Assembly (NCBI GenBank): GCA_023417655.1
Contig: JAEZFD010000022.1
Span: forward strand, 1 to 56,259
DNA from: Planctomycetota bacterium
GTDB lineage: Bacteria; Planctomycetota; Planctomycetia; Planctomycetales; Planctomycetaceae
DNA length: 56,259 nucleotides
Direction of reading: 5' to 3'
Shown in pieces: positions 23,005-32,162 of the stretch (the stretch's first letter is position 1; every line of letters begins with the position of its first letter). A program made the position numbers and the translations under genes. The notes under the pieces were generated by a model. That model searched no databases. It was given only the letters and a program-made list of their open reading frames with translations, and was not told the origin of the DNA.

Positions 23005-23484
23005 GTGTGGACGGCGCTCAGCATTGTGGTTGCGGTGGCAGTCACGATTGGAATCGTGTTTTTTCTCTGGAGCCGGGTGACCGCAACAGCGGCCCAGGAT
23101 GAACTGACCATTGCTCGACGGCAGTTCGAGGTTCAAAGGCCTGAACTGCAACAGCTCTTCTTTCGCCTGGCAGCTGGAAGCGGAAAGCCGCGGGGACTTC
23201 ACTGGGCCGATGCCGTCTGGAAACCGGAAATCGCTTTTGCACGCGAGCGGGAGAGCGGACTGCTGACGGCCTTCGTGGGAGTGGATATCTCCTTCACCGC
23301 GGTCGAAGGGGGCGAGATGGAGTCGGTCGAAGCCGTGAGTGAAATCCGGGACGCGACTGCTGTCTTCCACTTCCGGAATGGTGTCTGGGGAACAGGGGGA
23401 CGGGTTCTGTTCAACATCTCCCCTGCCGAAGCGCTCGTCAGGCTCAACGGGCAGTTTGAACCTGCTTCAATCCGGACGACGTGA
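23005..23484 (+). CDS. Membrane-anchored hypothetical protein
   Basis: 159 residues from a GTG with CAGGAG upstream. One N-terminal membrane anchor (residues 5-23, IVVAVAVTIGIVFFLWSRV) is followed by a soluble domain with SFTAVEGGEMESVEAVSEIR and a Gly-rich beta end. No family recognised. It stands between the stress-protein gene and sthA, without overlap. Confidence 0.75.
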   Translation: MWTALSIVVAVAVTIGIVFFLWSRVTATAAQDELTIARRQFEVQRPELQQLFFRLAAGSGKPRGLHWADAVWKPEIAFARERESGLLTAFVGVDISFTAVEGGEMESVEAVSEIRDATAVFHFRNGVWGTGGRVLFNISPAEALVRLNGQFEPASIRTT

Positions 23485-23631
23485 TGTCCGCTGGTATCAA
23501 TTTCTGCTGTTGAATCAACGCCTTTCATCGCGTGGCACAGACAGAAACAGGCGAATCGCTCTTGCGGCAGTCGGCCTTGAAAGTCAGAGTGTGAACGGAA
23601 AACGACTTCACTTCTTATACTGATTGAAGCA

Positions 23632-25029
23632 ATGACTGAAAAGACTTTTGATGTCGTCGTCATCGGAACTGGTCCCGGAGGCGAAGGGGCCGCGATGCAG
23701 GCCACCAAGCTGGGCCGGTCCGTCGCAGTGGTGGAACGCTATCATCAGCTCGGAGGCGGCTGTACGCATTGGGGAACGATCCCGAGCAAAGCACTGAGAT
23801 TCGCGATTTTTCAGGCGACACAGTTCTTCAATAACAAGATCTTCCGGGAGTCTGGTCTGACAAGTCTCCCTGATTTTCCATCACTGCGACGAAGTGCGTC
23901 GTCGGTGATCGAGAAGCAGGTGGACATGCGAAACAACTTCTATGAGCGGAACGATGTTCCGGTGTTGTTTGGGCAGGCGGCGTTTGTCGATCAAAATACC
24001 GTAGAAGTTCGCGATGAGTACGGTGGTCGGCGACTGCTGCACGCTTCCGCATTTATCATCGCGACCGGATCACGCCCTTACCGCCCGGCTGACATTGATT
24101 TTTCTCATCCGCTGATCTGTGACAGCGACACGATTCTCAGTCTGAATCACACTCCCAAGTCGATTACGATTTATGGGGCCGGTGTGATCGGGTGTGAATA
24201 TGCATCGATGTTCCGCAATCTGGGTGTGAAGGTCAATTTGATCAACACCCGTGATAAGCTCCTTGAGTTTCTTGACGATGAAATCATCGATGCCCTGAGC
24301 TATCACTTGCGGGAGCGCGGTTGTCTGATCCGGCATAACGAGAGTTACAGCCGTGTTCAGGCGGAAGATGACGGGGTCATTCTCCACCTGAAGTCTGGCA
24401 AACAGATCAAGACAGATATCCTCTTCTGGGCGGCCGGGCGCACAGGGAACACCGAAAATCTTGGGTTGGAACCTCTGAATATCGCCATCGACAAGCGGGG
24501 TTATATTCAGACGAATGAACACTTCCAGACATCCGTTCCGCATATTTATGCAGTCGGCGACGTCGTCGGGATTCCCTCACTCGCTAGCGCTGCTTATGTG
24601 CAGGGACGCTATGCGGCCCATCATGTTATTAACGGCAGTTGCGAACGGGCGATGATTGAGGATATTCCGACAGGAATTTATACCTCACCGGAAATCAGTT
24701 CTCTGGGGAAAACAGAGCGACAGCTGACCGCGGAAGGGGTTCCCTACGAGGTCGGTCACTCAATGTTCAAGAGTCTCGCCCGGGCACAGATTACAGGTCA
24801 GACGACGGGGATGCTGAAACTGCTGTTTCACCGCGAGACCCTGCAGATCCTCGGCATCCATTGCTTCGGAGCGAGTGCATCGGAAATCATTCACATCGGT
24901 CAGGCGATTATGTCGCAGCCCGGTGAACACAATACGCTGATGTACTTCGTGAACTCGACGTTCAACTATCCGACGATGGCAGAAGCCTATCGTGTCGCTG
25001 CCCTGAACGGTCTGAACCGGCTTTTCTAA
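23632..25029 (+). CDS. sthA: Soluble NAD(P) transhydrogenase
   Basis: 465 residues, typical length. It moves hydride between NADPH and NAD in the cytosol, balancing the two pools. FAD site GTGPGGEGAAM is at the N-terminus, followed by GGGCTHWGTIPSKALR: the single Cys with Thr-His in place of the second Cys is the mark of SthA as opposed to lipoamide dehydrogenase. The second dinucleotide site is GAGVIGCEYASMF; the FAD-closing YAVGDVVG motif and a dimerisation domain (FNYPTMAEAYRVAALNGLN) follow. Ended by the terminator at 25058. Confidence 0.96.
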   Translation: MTEKTFDVVVIGTGPGGEGAAMQATKLGRSVAVVERYHQLGGGCTHWGTIPSKALRFAIFQATQFFNNKIFRESGLTSLPDFPSLRRSASSVIEKQVDMRNNFYERNDVPVLFGQAAFVDQNTVEVRDEYGGRRLLHASAFIIATGSRPYRPADIDFSHPLICDSDTILSLNHTPKSITIYGAGVIGCEYASMFRNLGVKVNLINTRDKLLEFLDDEIIDALSYHLRERGCLIRHNESYSRVQAEDDGVILHLKSGKQIKTDILFWAAGRTGNTENLGLEPLNIAIDKRGYIQTNEHFQTSVPHIYAVGDVVGIPSLASAAYVQGRYAAHHVINGSCERAMIEDIPTGIYTSPEISSLGKTERQLTAEGVPYEVGHSMFKSLARAQITGQTTGMLKLLFHRETLQILGIHCFGASASEIIHIGQAIMSQPGEHNTLMYFVNSTFNYPTMAEAYRVAALNGLNRLF

Positions 25030-25057
25030 AGCGGTTGCTCGTCAGGATGAAACAGGA

Positions 25058-25100
25058 AAACCCTGCACTCGCGTCTCTTTGAGTGCAGGGTTTATTTTTT
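25058..25100 (+). terminator. Terminator of sthA
   Basis: AAACCCTGCACTC and GAGTGCAGGGTTT form a perfect 13-bp stem with a 10-nt loop, followed by TATTTTTT. It lies 29 bp after the sthA stop. Confidence 0.92.
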
Positions 25101-25128
25101 GAAGCGGCTGTCAGTGCCCATTTCTCAG

Positions 25129-26259
25129 CTATTTTTCCTTGGGCAGGACATCCTTAATCGGTGCGCCAGCACGGGGAACGTCCTTGCAATAGTCTTCTCC
25201 CAGGAACGCGGCCAGAGTCGCCGCGATCTGGTTCTGCGTCACCAGTTCACAGTTTTTCCGCTCTCCCAGTGCAGGCGTATCAGGGCCGAGAACGGCAATC
25301 CAGATCTGTTCGGCACCTTCGATCTTCTCGCCGTGGTGCTTCCAGTTCTCAGGGCCGGAACCCCGTCCATGGTCCGTCGTGATGATGAAAGTCGTCTGAT
25401 CGCGATATTGATCCATTGACTGCATCAGTTCCCACAGGCGACGAATCCAGTCGTCCGTAGTATGTGCTGAATTCAGCAGGTGATCATACCGTCCCTGATG
25501 ACCCCAGCCGTCGGTTTCACCGAAGGAAACATAGAACACGCGTGGCTGGTGTCTCAGCAGATGTTCGCGGGCGGCGTAATACAGAATGGAGTCATGTAGT
25601 TCCGAGGGGATATGTCGAGTCGAGTCGGCAATCAGATCGTTCAATAGTTGCTGGCGCGGATTTGGATCCGGATCGGGAACCGGTTCCCATCCTGCCATGA
25701 CAGGGAAGTCACAGCGCTGACGATTGATGATCGCGGAGACGACGTCCCACATGGCGAATGCCGCGACTTTGCCATCGTAAGCCGGTTTGCGGTGCAGCCA
25801 TTCCAGCACGGTGAAGTTTTCATTCGGCTTCTTGGCGTTACTCGTAATCTTTGGATCAGCAAACCCGGTGAGGATCTCGTTATAACCCGGATAGGAGAAC
25901 TTCATCGTGTTGGTGATCTGAGCCGAACTTCCTTCATTCAGGTTCCCGAAGATCTGCCCTTGCTTGGCAATCGTGTTCCAAAAGAAAGGCATCAGCGCTT
26001 CACGCCGTTCTTCAGGCGTCTCACGCCAGAACTTCTTTTCGAGTGCCTCCACATTCGAGACTCCTCCCGGCTTCTTGCTGATCAGCTCTTTCTCCGCGCC
26101 AGTAAATAGCTCCTGCCAGCGTAACCCGTCGAGCATGATCAGCACGACATTTTTGGTCTTCAGCTCCTGCGCTTGCGCGGAACTCGTCAACAGGATCAAT
26201 GCCAGGGCGAACAGCGACGAGGAAGCTCGCCACATTTGATGATTCTTCAGATTGATCAT
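25129..26259 (-). CDS. Secreted alkaline-phosphatase-superfamily hydrolase
   Basis: 376 residues from the ATG at 26259 (AAGGAAAG upstream); longer in-frame extensions are unlikely. A signal peptide (SSLFALALILLTSSAQA, cleavage after AQA) directs it to the periplasm. Metal-site pieces of the superfamily are visible: NVVLIMLDGLRW (Asp), GETDGWGHQG (Asp/His), TDHGRGSG (Asp/His) and KHHGEK (His). The nucleophile is probably in the YPGYNEI region. It may be a phosphodiesterase or sulfatase-like enzyme; no formylglycine motif CxPxR is seen, which argues against a classical sulfatase. Substrate unknown. Confidence 0.85.
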   Translation of the reverse strand: MINLKNHQMWRASSSLFALALILLTSSAQAQELKTKNVVLIMLDGLRWQELFTGAEKELISKKPGGVSNVEALEKKFWRETPEERREALMPFFWNTIAKQGQIFGNLNEGSSAQITNTMKFSYPGYNEILTGFADPKITSNAKKPNENFTVLEWLHRKPAYDGKVAAFAMWDVVSAIINRQRCDFPVMAGWEPVPDPDPNPRQQLLNDLIADSTRHIPSELHDSILYYAAREHLLRHQPRVFYVSFGETDGWGHQGRYDHLLNSAHTTDDWIRRLWELMQSMDQYRDQTTFIITTDHGRGSGPENWKHHGEKIEGAEQIWIAVLGPDTPALGERKNCELVTQNQIAATLAAFLGEDYCKDVPRAGAPIKDVLPKEK

Positions 26260-26351
26260 CGAGAACTTTCCTTGCTCAGGGCGGGGGAACAGGCAGGAAA
26301 ATAGCAGGGGAGTATGTCGTCTTCGTCGTAGACGTCTCGGGCTCGAAGCGA

Positions 26352-26385
26352 GGACGCACCGTGTTCCCGTTGAACCGGTGCGTCC
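26352..26385 (-). terminator. Hairpin after the Gfo/Idh/MocA gene
   Basis: A perfect 10-bp stem GGACGCACCG/CGGTGCGTCC with a 14-nt loop, 17 bp beyond the stop at 26403. No T-run follows, so it may be a weak or rho-assisted terminator. Confidence 0.4.
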
Positions 26386-26402
26386 ACACAGACGGAGATT
26401 CC

Positions 26403-27755
26403 TTACGAGTCCAGAGACCAGCCCGTGCGAGGCGTCCGGTGAATGAACTTGTCTGCTTCGGGGCAGTTGGTGGCTTTCATCTGACGATGATCCCATTCCA
26501 GCTTCTTGCCGACCCGATAGGCGACATTGCCCAGGTGATTGGCTTCCGTCAGCAACCCACCATAGGAGAATGGGCTTCCAGTCGGAGTTCCGTTGAAGCA
26601 GGCCAGAACCCATTCCTGATGATGCCCGGGGGACGCCGGAATCGTTTGTGCAGGAGGCTGGAACTTTGCGTACTTGGATTCTGGCAACAGCACATGCTTG
26701 CCGTAGTCGGACAGCAGCATTCCGTCATCGCCGATGAACAGGACGCCGTTTCCCCACTGTGGAATGCCGCCATCCTTCCAGATCTGCGGCCTGTGTGAAC
26801 CTTGATGCCAGGTCAGTGAGCAGGCGGGCATGTTGCCCCGGGGACCATATTCGTATTTCGCAGACATTGATGCCGGTGCCAATTCCGGATGCGGCGGAGG
26901 TCCGAACGCTTCAATGGTGAGCGGGGATTCCAGATTCAGTGCCCAGAACGGCAGGTCATTCCAGTGGCTGCCGAGATCTGACATTGTCCCGCTGCCGAAA
27001 TCCCACCACCGATACCAGCGTGGGCCAGGGAAGTAGATGTCGTTGTAAGGACGTTCCGGAGCAGGGCCGAGCCAGAGATCCCATTCAAGTTCCGGCGGAG
27101 GAGTCATGGCCTCTTTGGGACGTTCGGTGACAGTCACAATATCGCGGTTCTCTTTGGCTTCCGCTTCCGACTGCAGTCCCCAGGCTCTGGAGACCCAGAC
27201 GTGCACTTCGCGGACAGGACCAATGGCGTCCGACTGAACGAGTTCGACCACGCGGCGATAGTTCGGCGTCGCGTGAATCTGCGTTCCCATCTGCGTCGCC
27301 ACTTTGGCTTTGGCGGCCGCCTTCATGATGGCGCGGGACTCCGCAATATTGTGAGTCAGCGGCTTCTCGCAATAAACATGCTTGCCTGCTTTGAGGGCGG
27401 GCATCGTGGCGAAGGCGTGCGTGTGCTCAGCCGTGCTCACAACGACGGCATCGAACTTGTCGAAGTCCGTATAAAGCTCACGGAAGTCGACCGCCATCTT
27501 TGCTTCCGGGAACTTCTTGCTGGCGTTGTCCAGAGTGTTGCGATTGACGTCACAGAGGGCGGCCACCCGCACCCCCGGGCATCCCGCAATCGTCGCGAGA
27601 TTCCCGCCTCCGCGACCGCCGACACCGATGAACGCAACGTTCAGTTTCTGGTTGGGAGAATCGGCACGGATCAGGCGAGAACCCGTCAGCAGCGCCGCCC
27701 CGGCACCCAGAGATCCCTGTAAGAACTGTCGGCGGGTTGAATGAAATTGCGGCAT
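26403..27755 (-). CDS. Tat-exported Gfo/Idh/MocA oxidoreductase
   Basis: About 450 residues from the ATG at 27755; a start six codons upstream (27773) is also possible. A twin-arginine signal (TRRQFLQGSLGAGAALLTGS) exports the folded, NAD(P)-bound enzyme. The Rossmann motif GVGGRGGGNLA and the family motif GKHVYCEKPLTHN (catalytic Lys in EKP) are clear. A long C-terminal half matches the usual planctomycete versions, with bacterial sugar-oxidoreductase WDFGSGTMSDLGSHWND. Substrate unknown, probably a sugar derivative. These genes are highly multiplied in this phylum. Confidence 0.92.
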   Translation of the reverse strand: MPQFHSTRRQFLQGSLGAGAALLTGSRLIRADSPNQKLNVAFIGVGGRGGGNLATIAGCPGVRVAALCDVNRNTLDNASKKFPEAKMAVDFRELYTDFDKFDAVVVSTAEHTHAFATMPALKAGKHVYCEKPLTHNIAESRAIMKAAAKAKVATQMGTQIHATPNYRRVVELVQSDAIGPVREVHVWVSRAWGLQSEAEAKENRDIVTVTERPKEAMTPPPELEWDLWLGPAPERPYNDIYFPGPRWYRWWDFGSGTMSDLGSHWNDLPFWALNLESPLTIEAFGPPPHPELAPASMSAKYEYGPRGNMPACSLTWHQGSHRPQIWKDGGIPQWGNGVLFIGDDGMLLSDYGKHVLLPESKYAKFQPPAQTIPASPGHHQEWVLACFNGTPTGSPFSYGGLLTEANHLGNVAYRVGKKLEWDHRQMKATNCPEADKFIHRTPRTGWSLDS

Positions 27756-28252
27756 CGGACCATCACTTTCCATGAGGGGAACGGGATCGGGAGTGATCAG
27801 GCCTCCCTTATACAACATCTCTTCCCACCCTCGAACCGTTTCCGGACTCCTTTCTTCTTCTGGTGATTGAGTTCATCAATCACTGCGACAACCCTGCACA
27901 TAGACCGCGTGATAGAGCAGAGGGAGTCTGGGGGACGGGTCCAGTTTCCGAATCAATCCGTCGCTCACCTCCACGATTTGCCGCACGCTCCAACCGTGAG
28001 TTTTCACTTCCGTTTGATCAGGGTGTTTCCCTGCGGATTGCTCGCCAACGATTCCGATTGCGGCGATTTAAACCAGCAGCTGATTTGAGTGGCATGATAC
28101 AAGTTACTTGAAGTCAATATGTTGCGTTAGCGGAGATGCGAGCAGCTTCCTGATGGGCGTGAGATTTGCTCTACCTCTTTCTCATTCAGTTTTCTGTCAG
28201 TCCCACTGGTCGACCGAGACTGATTTCAAGCAAACGACGAAGGAGGGATGTG
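27756..28252. other. Divergent intergenic region
   Basis: About 500 bp between the Tat oxidoreductase and the Ntn-hydrolase gene. No supported coding frame; presumed to carry both promoters. No clear operator or RNA structure noticed. Confidence 0.5.
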
Positions 28253-29446
28253 ATGTTCACGATGCTGAAGAAAATCCCCAGACCAAATCTCATCCCGTCA
28301 ATCGTTCTGGCACGCGGAAAGGACCGGCAATGGGGCCAGATGATTGGAGAAGCGGAATCAGAACGTATTCTGGCCGCTCAGAGAAGCTTGAGCGAATTGC
28401 CAGTCTTTCTTGTTCACAAACCTTGGTGGATGCCTTTTTCGTTCTATTTAAAGATGGCAGAGCGGTTGGCGCAGAAGACACTTCAAAGCCCGATGGTTCG
28501 CGTCTTTCCACGAAGTCTGGATCGACTGCGAGGGATGGCCTCCGGTGCAGGTGTCCGGTTGGAAACACTCTGTCTTTTCCAAATGCTGGAAGCGGCCACG
28601 AATCAGCATACGGACCGCATGGGAATGGACGCCCCCCCTGCAGGAGGATGTACTGCAATTGCCTTAGGTGCGGACCGCGTTCAAGAGGGAGAACCTGTCC
28701 TGCTCCATAATCTGGATCAGGTTGAACAGGCAGCCACATGCCTGACAGTGCGGAAAAGTCGAGCTGAAGGAGAGCTGACCAGCATCTGTTTAACGTTGTC
28801 GCCCCTCTGTGGAGTCGTTGACGGAATTAATGAGGCAGGGTTAAGCATCTCTTATAACTATGCTGCGGCAGTCGAAGTTGATCCCGAAGGGACGCCCCTT
28901 TCTCTGGCGATTTCTGACGTCCTCGGAAATTGTCGGACGGTGCCGGAAGCTGTCCGTCGATTTATAAAGAACACGCGCAGTCATGGTGCGATTCTGATGT
29001 TAGGCGATGCAACGGGCTGTCTCGCCCGACTGGAGCTTTCAGGGCACTTTTATCATCTCGAATGGCTGAAGGATCCCGCAGGGGTGCTGTTTCACACAAA
29101 TCAGTATCGCTCCGAGAAAATGCAGGAACGGCAGGTGACACGCAACGCAGTCTATCGCGAGACCTGTCCGCCCGCCCTGCGCGGTGTGCGGATTCGAGAG
29201 TCTTCCGAGCAACGAGAGCAGAGGATTATCGCTCAGCTTCAGGAAGTCGATCAGGTAAAAGTGGATGCCGCCCCGGCACTGTTGCAGGACCATGGACGTG
29301 CAAATGAGGGTGGCCCCAATACAGTCTGCATGCACGGAAACTATTGGGCAACGATTGCGAGCGTCGAGCTATTGCCTCAGTCACGAGTCTTTCGAGTTGG
29401 ATACGGCCCGGCGTGTTGCACAACCTATCAGGATTTCACGTTCTGA
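28253..29446 (+). CDS. Acyl-transferase/C45-peptidase-family Ntn hydrolase
   Basis: 397 residues from the ATG at 28253, preceded by an ideal AAGGAGG. An N-terminal helical part (~115 residues) leads to GGCTAIALGADR, where the Cys would become the N-terminal nucleophile after self-cleavage, as in the acyl-CoA:6-aminopenicillanate acyltransferase family. NLDQVEQ, GINEAGLSISYN and TNQYRS follow as in that family. There is no clear signal peptide. Members hydrolyse or transfer amides; the substrate here is not predictable. The next gene follows after 36 bp. Confidence 0.85.
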   Translation: MFTMLKKIPRPNLIPSIVLARGKDRQWGQMIGEAESERILAAQRSLSELPVFLVHKPWWMPFSFYLKMAERLAQKTLQSPMVRVFPRSLDRLRGMASGAGVRLETLCLFQMLEAATNQHTDRMGMDAPPAGGCTAIALGADRVQEGEPVLLHNLDQVEQAATCLTVRKSRAEGELTSICLTLSPLCGVVDGINEAGLSISYNYAAAVEVDPEGTPLSLAISDVLGNCRTVPEAVRRFIKNTRSHGAILMLGDATGCLARLELSGHFYHLEWLKDPAGVLFHTNQYRSEKMQERQVTRNAVYRETCPPALRGVRIRESSEQREQRIIAQLQEVDQVKVDAAPALLQDHGRANEGGPNTVCMHGNYWATIASVELLPQSRVFRVGYGPACCTTYQDFTF

Positions 29447-29482
29447 ACCAATCACTCCTCGCAGTGGAATGTTCGAGTCATC

Positions 29483-30778
29483 ATGAACATCCTCATGGTT
29501 ACGAATGTCTATACGCCACAGATTGGAGGGGTAACCCGTAGCGTCCAGCAATATTCGGATGAATTCCGTCGACAAGGTCATCAGGTTCTCATTATCGCTC
29601 CGGAATATGAAGAAACTCCGCAGGGTGAACCGGATGTCATCCGTGTGGCGGCGATCCCTAATTTCTATCAGCATCAGTACTCACTACCGCTGCCAGTTTT
29701 TTCGCGATTGCTCCCTGACGTAAAAGGGTTTCAACCCGACATCGTCCATGTGCATCATCCATTTCTCTTGGGAAGCACAGGACAGCTCATTTCAGCTGAC
29801 CGTAATGTCCCTCTCGTCTACACTCATCACACTCGGTACTCGGTGTACATGGAAACCAAGACCGATTGGCCCCGTCCCGTCGAAGAGGCAATTGTGGAGC
29901 TGATTATTGGCTTCTGCCAACTCTGCGATGGGATCGTCACGCCGAGTGCAGGAATTGGTGAACTCCTGCGGCAGCGTGGAGTGACCTCACGCATGACCGC
30001 GATTCCCACCGGAGTCGACACCAGCCGCTTTAGAGCGGCGGATCGGGATGCTCTGCGGCAGCGTCTTTCGTTAAGAGACGAGTCCTTTATCGTCGGGCAT
30101 GTTGGCAGACTCTCCCCCGAAAAGAACACTTCATTCCTCGTCCAGGCTGTGGCCGCATTTTTAAAAGACCATCTCAACGCGGTCTTCGTTGTTGTCGGAG
30201 ACGGACCTGATCGCGAATCGATGGAGCAGACTCTCCAGCAGGAAGGCGTTGACCAGCGCTGTCACTTTCTCGGATTCCTCGAAGGCAACGAGCTGATCGA
30301 TGCTTATGCTGGCTTCGACGTCTTTGCCTTCGCTTCACACTCCGAGACCCAAGGCATGGTCCTTGCAGAGGCAATGGCGGCCGGGACGCCCGTTGTCGCG
30401 GTGGAGGCAACAGGGGTCAGTGACCTAGTCGTGAATGGCGTAAATGGGCACCTGATTGCGCAGGATGAGGTCACGTCATTCGTTGATGGACTGAAAGCAC
30501 TCGGTCAGTGCGATGCGAACAGGTTGAATGCTTACCGACAGGCTGCTCTCGACAGTGCTCGTGAACTGTCCCAAGCGGATTGTGCTTCGCGAATGCTCGA
30601 CTTCTATGGTGAGCTTTGTCGTCACCCAAGAAATCCTCCTGCCAGCGACTGGGAACGCTTACAGCAACGGTGGGAGGCTCGTTGGCAATTATGGAAGGTT
30701 CAGGCCCGGGCGATGGCCGCAGCGGCACGTGAGACATTAAATCCCGGCGACGAAACTCGGCCACTTACTGCCGATTAA
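29483..30778 (+). CDS. Family-4 glycosyltransferase
   Basis: 431 residues. N-terminal domain: MNILMVTNVYTPQIGGVTRS, the glycine loop of GT4, and DIVHVHHPFLLGSTG; C-terminal domain: GHVGRLSPEKN, and the donor-binding ETQGMVLAEAMAAGTPVVA with the Glu-x7-Glu pair. GT-B fold retaining enzymes of this type use nucleotide sugars to build lipids or polysaccharides at the membrane. It follows the Ntn hydrolase by 36 bp, so they may share a transcript. Acceptor unknown. Confidence 0.93.
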   Translation: MNILMVTNVYTPQIGGVTRSVQQYSDEFRRQGHQVLIIAPEYEETPQGEPDVIRVAAIPNFYQHQYSLPLPVFSRLLPDVKGFQPDIVHVHHPFLLGSTGQLISADRNVPLVYTHHTRYSVYMETKTDWPRPVEEAIVELIIGFCQLCDGIVTPSAGIGELLRQRGVTSRMTAIPTGVDTSRFRAADRDALRQRLSLRDESFIVGHVGRLSPEKNTSFLVQAVAAFLKDHLNAVFVVVGDGPDRESMEQTLQQEGVDQRCHFLGFLEGNELIDAYAGFDVFAFASHSETQGMVLAEAMAAGTPVVAVEATGVSDLVVNGVNGHLIAQDEVTSFVDGLKALGQCDANRLNAYRQAALDSARELSQADCASRMLDFYGELCRHPRNPPASDWERLQQRWEARWQLWKVQARAMAAAARETLNPGDETRPLTAD

Positions 30779-30909
30779 AGCATATTCTCATCATGAGAAT
30801 GCACAATAATTTAAATTGTTATCTATCGATCTCGTAAGTCTCAATCAATCCAGCAAATCACTGGATCATCCAATTCTCGCTGGTAATTATTTGATTTCAA
30901 AAAAGTGCA

Positions 30910-32055
30910 GTGGGATCCCTGCTCACACAAACTTCCCAGGAATGGAGGTGTCAGATTCGCCCTGAATCCAGTACTGAAACGACGGCTCCCGAATCGCGTG
31001 GAGGCAAGGGGATTCAGCCAGTGCTGATCGGATTGGCCCTCGCGGGACTGGCATGGGTCGTCTGGCTGACTGCCGACGTATTCTTCCTGATTTTCGGTGG
31101 CGTACTCCTCGCCATTCTTCTGGCTGTCCCGTCAGAATGGATACAGGAACGAACGGGTCTGGGATACCGCTGGTCACTTGCTCTCGTTGTGACCACGCTG
31201 GTCCTGGTGACGGCACTCGGAGTCTGGCTTCTCGCGACCCGATTATCGCAACAGGTGGCTGAGTTACAGCAGACCATTCCCCGAGCGCTCGATCAGTTAC
31301 ATGAATCACTTAGAAGCAGTCCCATCGGCAATGCGACGCTCGAGAAAGCAAAAGAACAAACTGGCAAGACAGGTTTTAATAGCAAGGTGATGGACGGCGC
31401 CCAGATTGCATTGACGTCCACATTTGGTGTGCTGGCGAGTTTCTTCTTCGTCTTGTTTCTTGGGCTTTTTCTAGCGATTGAGCCCAAGTTGTATCAGCGC
31501 GGGTTTCTTCTGCTGATACCGCGCCGATACTGCGCACAAGCGGAGCAGCTTCTTTGTGAAGTGGGATGTTCTTTACGGTGGTGGCTGCTGGGAACACTCT
31601 TCTCGATGACCGTTGTCGGGATTCTCAGTGGAATCGGGCTCTGGATGTTGGGCATTCCGAATGCTGTCATTCTCGCGATTCTGACAGCATTACTGACGTT
31701 TATTCCCAATATCGGCCCCATCCTTTCGGTGGTGCTTCCCGCCTTGCTCGCACTCATGCAAGGCCCCATTAACGTGCTATACGTAATCCTACTTTATCTG
31801 GGAATTCAGACGGTAGAGACCTATGCACTAACCCCATTGGTGCAGCGGAAGGTCATTCACCTTCCGCCTGCAATCCTGATTTCGACCCAGGTCTTCATGG
31901 GAGTTCTGTCCGGGCCACTCGGCCTGATGCTCGCGACTCCCTTAACAGTTTGCGCGATGGTCCTGATCAAGCGACTTTATATACAGGACTACTTGGGGAA
32001 GGACATCGGCTGTCAGCCGGAGACTCCTCAGGTCGGCCAGAGTATTCTGACCTGA
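30910..32055 (+). CDS. AI-2E/PerM-family permease
   Basis: About 381 residues from a GTG at 30910; the start is weakly supported and a GTG at 31021 is an alternative. Eight membrane segments in the family order: two N-terminal pairs, a helical cytoplasmic insert (RLSQQVAELQQTIPRALDQL), then four to five more, with the signature LTFIPNIGPILSVVLPALLAL. Members export diverse small molecules or act in Na+/H+ exchange; few are proven. A short AT-rich hairpin lies at 30784-30800 between it and the glycosyltransferase. Confidence 0.88.
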   Translation: MGSLLTQTSQEWRCQIRPESSTETTAPESRGGKGIQPVLIGLALAGLAWVVWLTADVFFLIFGGVLLAILLAVPSEWIQERTGLGYRWSLALVVTTLVLVTALGVWLLATRLSQQVAELQQTIPRALDQLHESLRSSPIGNATLEKAKEQTGKTGFNSKVMDGAQIALTSTFGVLASFFFVLFLGLFLAIEPKLYQRGFLLLIPRRYCAQAEQLLCEVGCSLRWWLLGTLFSMTVVGILSGIGLWMLGIPNAVILAILTALLTFIPNIGPILSVVLPALLALMQGPINVLYVILLYLGIQTVETYALTPLVQRKVIHLPPAILISTQVFMGVLSGPLGLMLATPLTVCAMVLIKRLYIQDYLGKDIGCQPETPQVGQSILT

Positions 32056-32162
32056 TTGGTCCGTGATAAATCGATGCTTTTAAAGCGATTCTTCAGCAAG
32101 TCAGAATCAATGGCTCCGCCACCTGTCAGCGCGATGCGCGGCACTTGGCGGATCCAATTGCT

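Noticed and set aside
25129..26613. Longer version of the phosphatase-superfamily gene starting at 26613
   Set aside because: The extra N-terminus is not protein-like, while the start at 26259 has a good ribosome site directly followed by a signal peptide.
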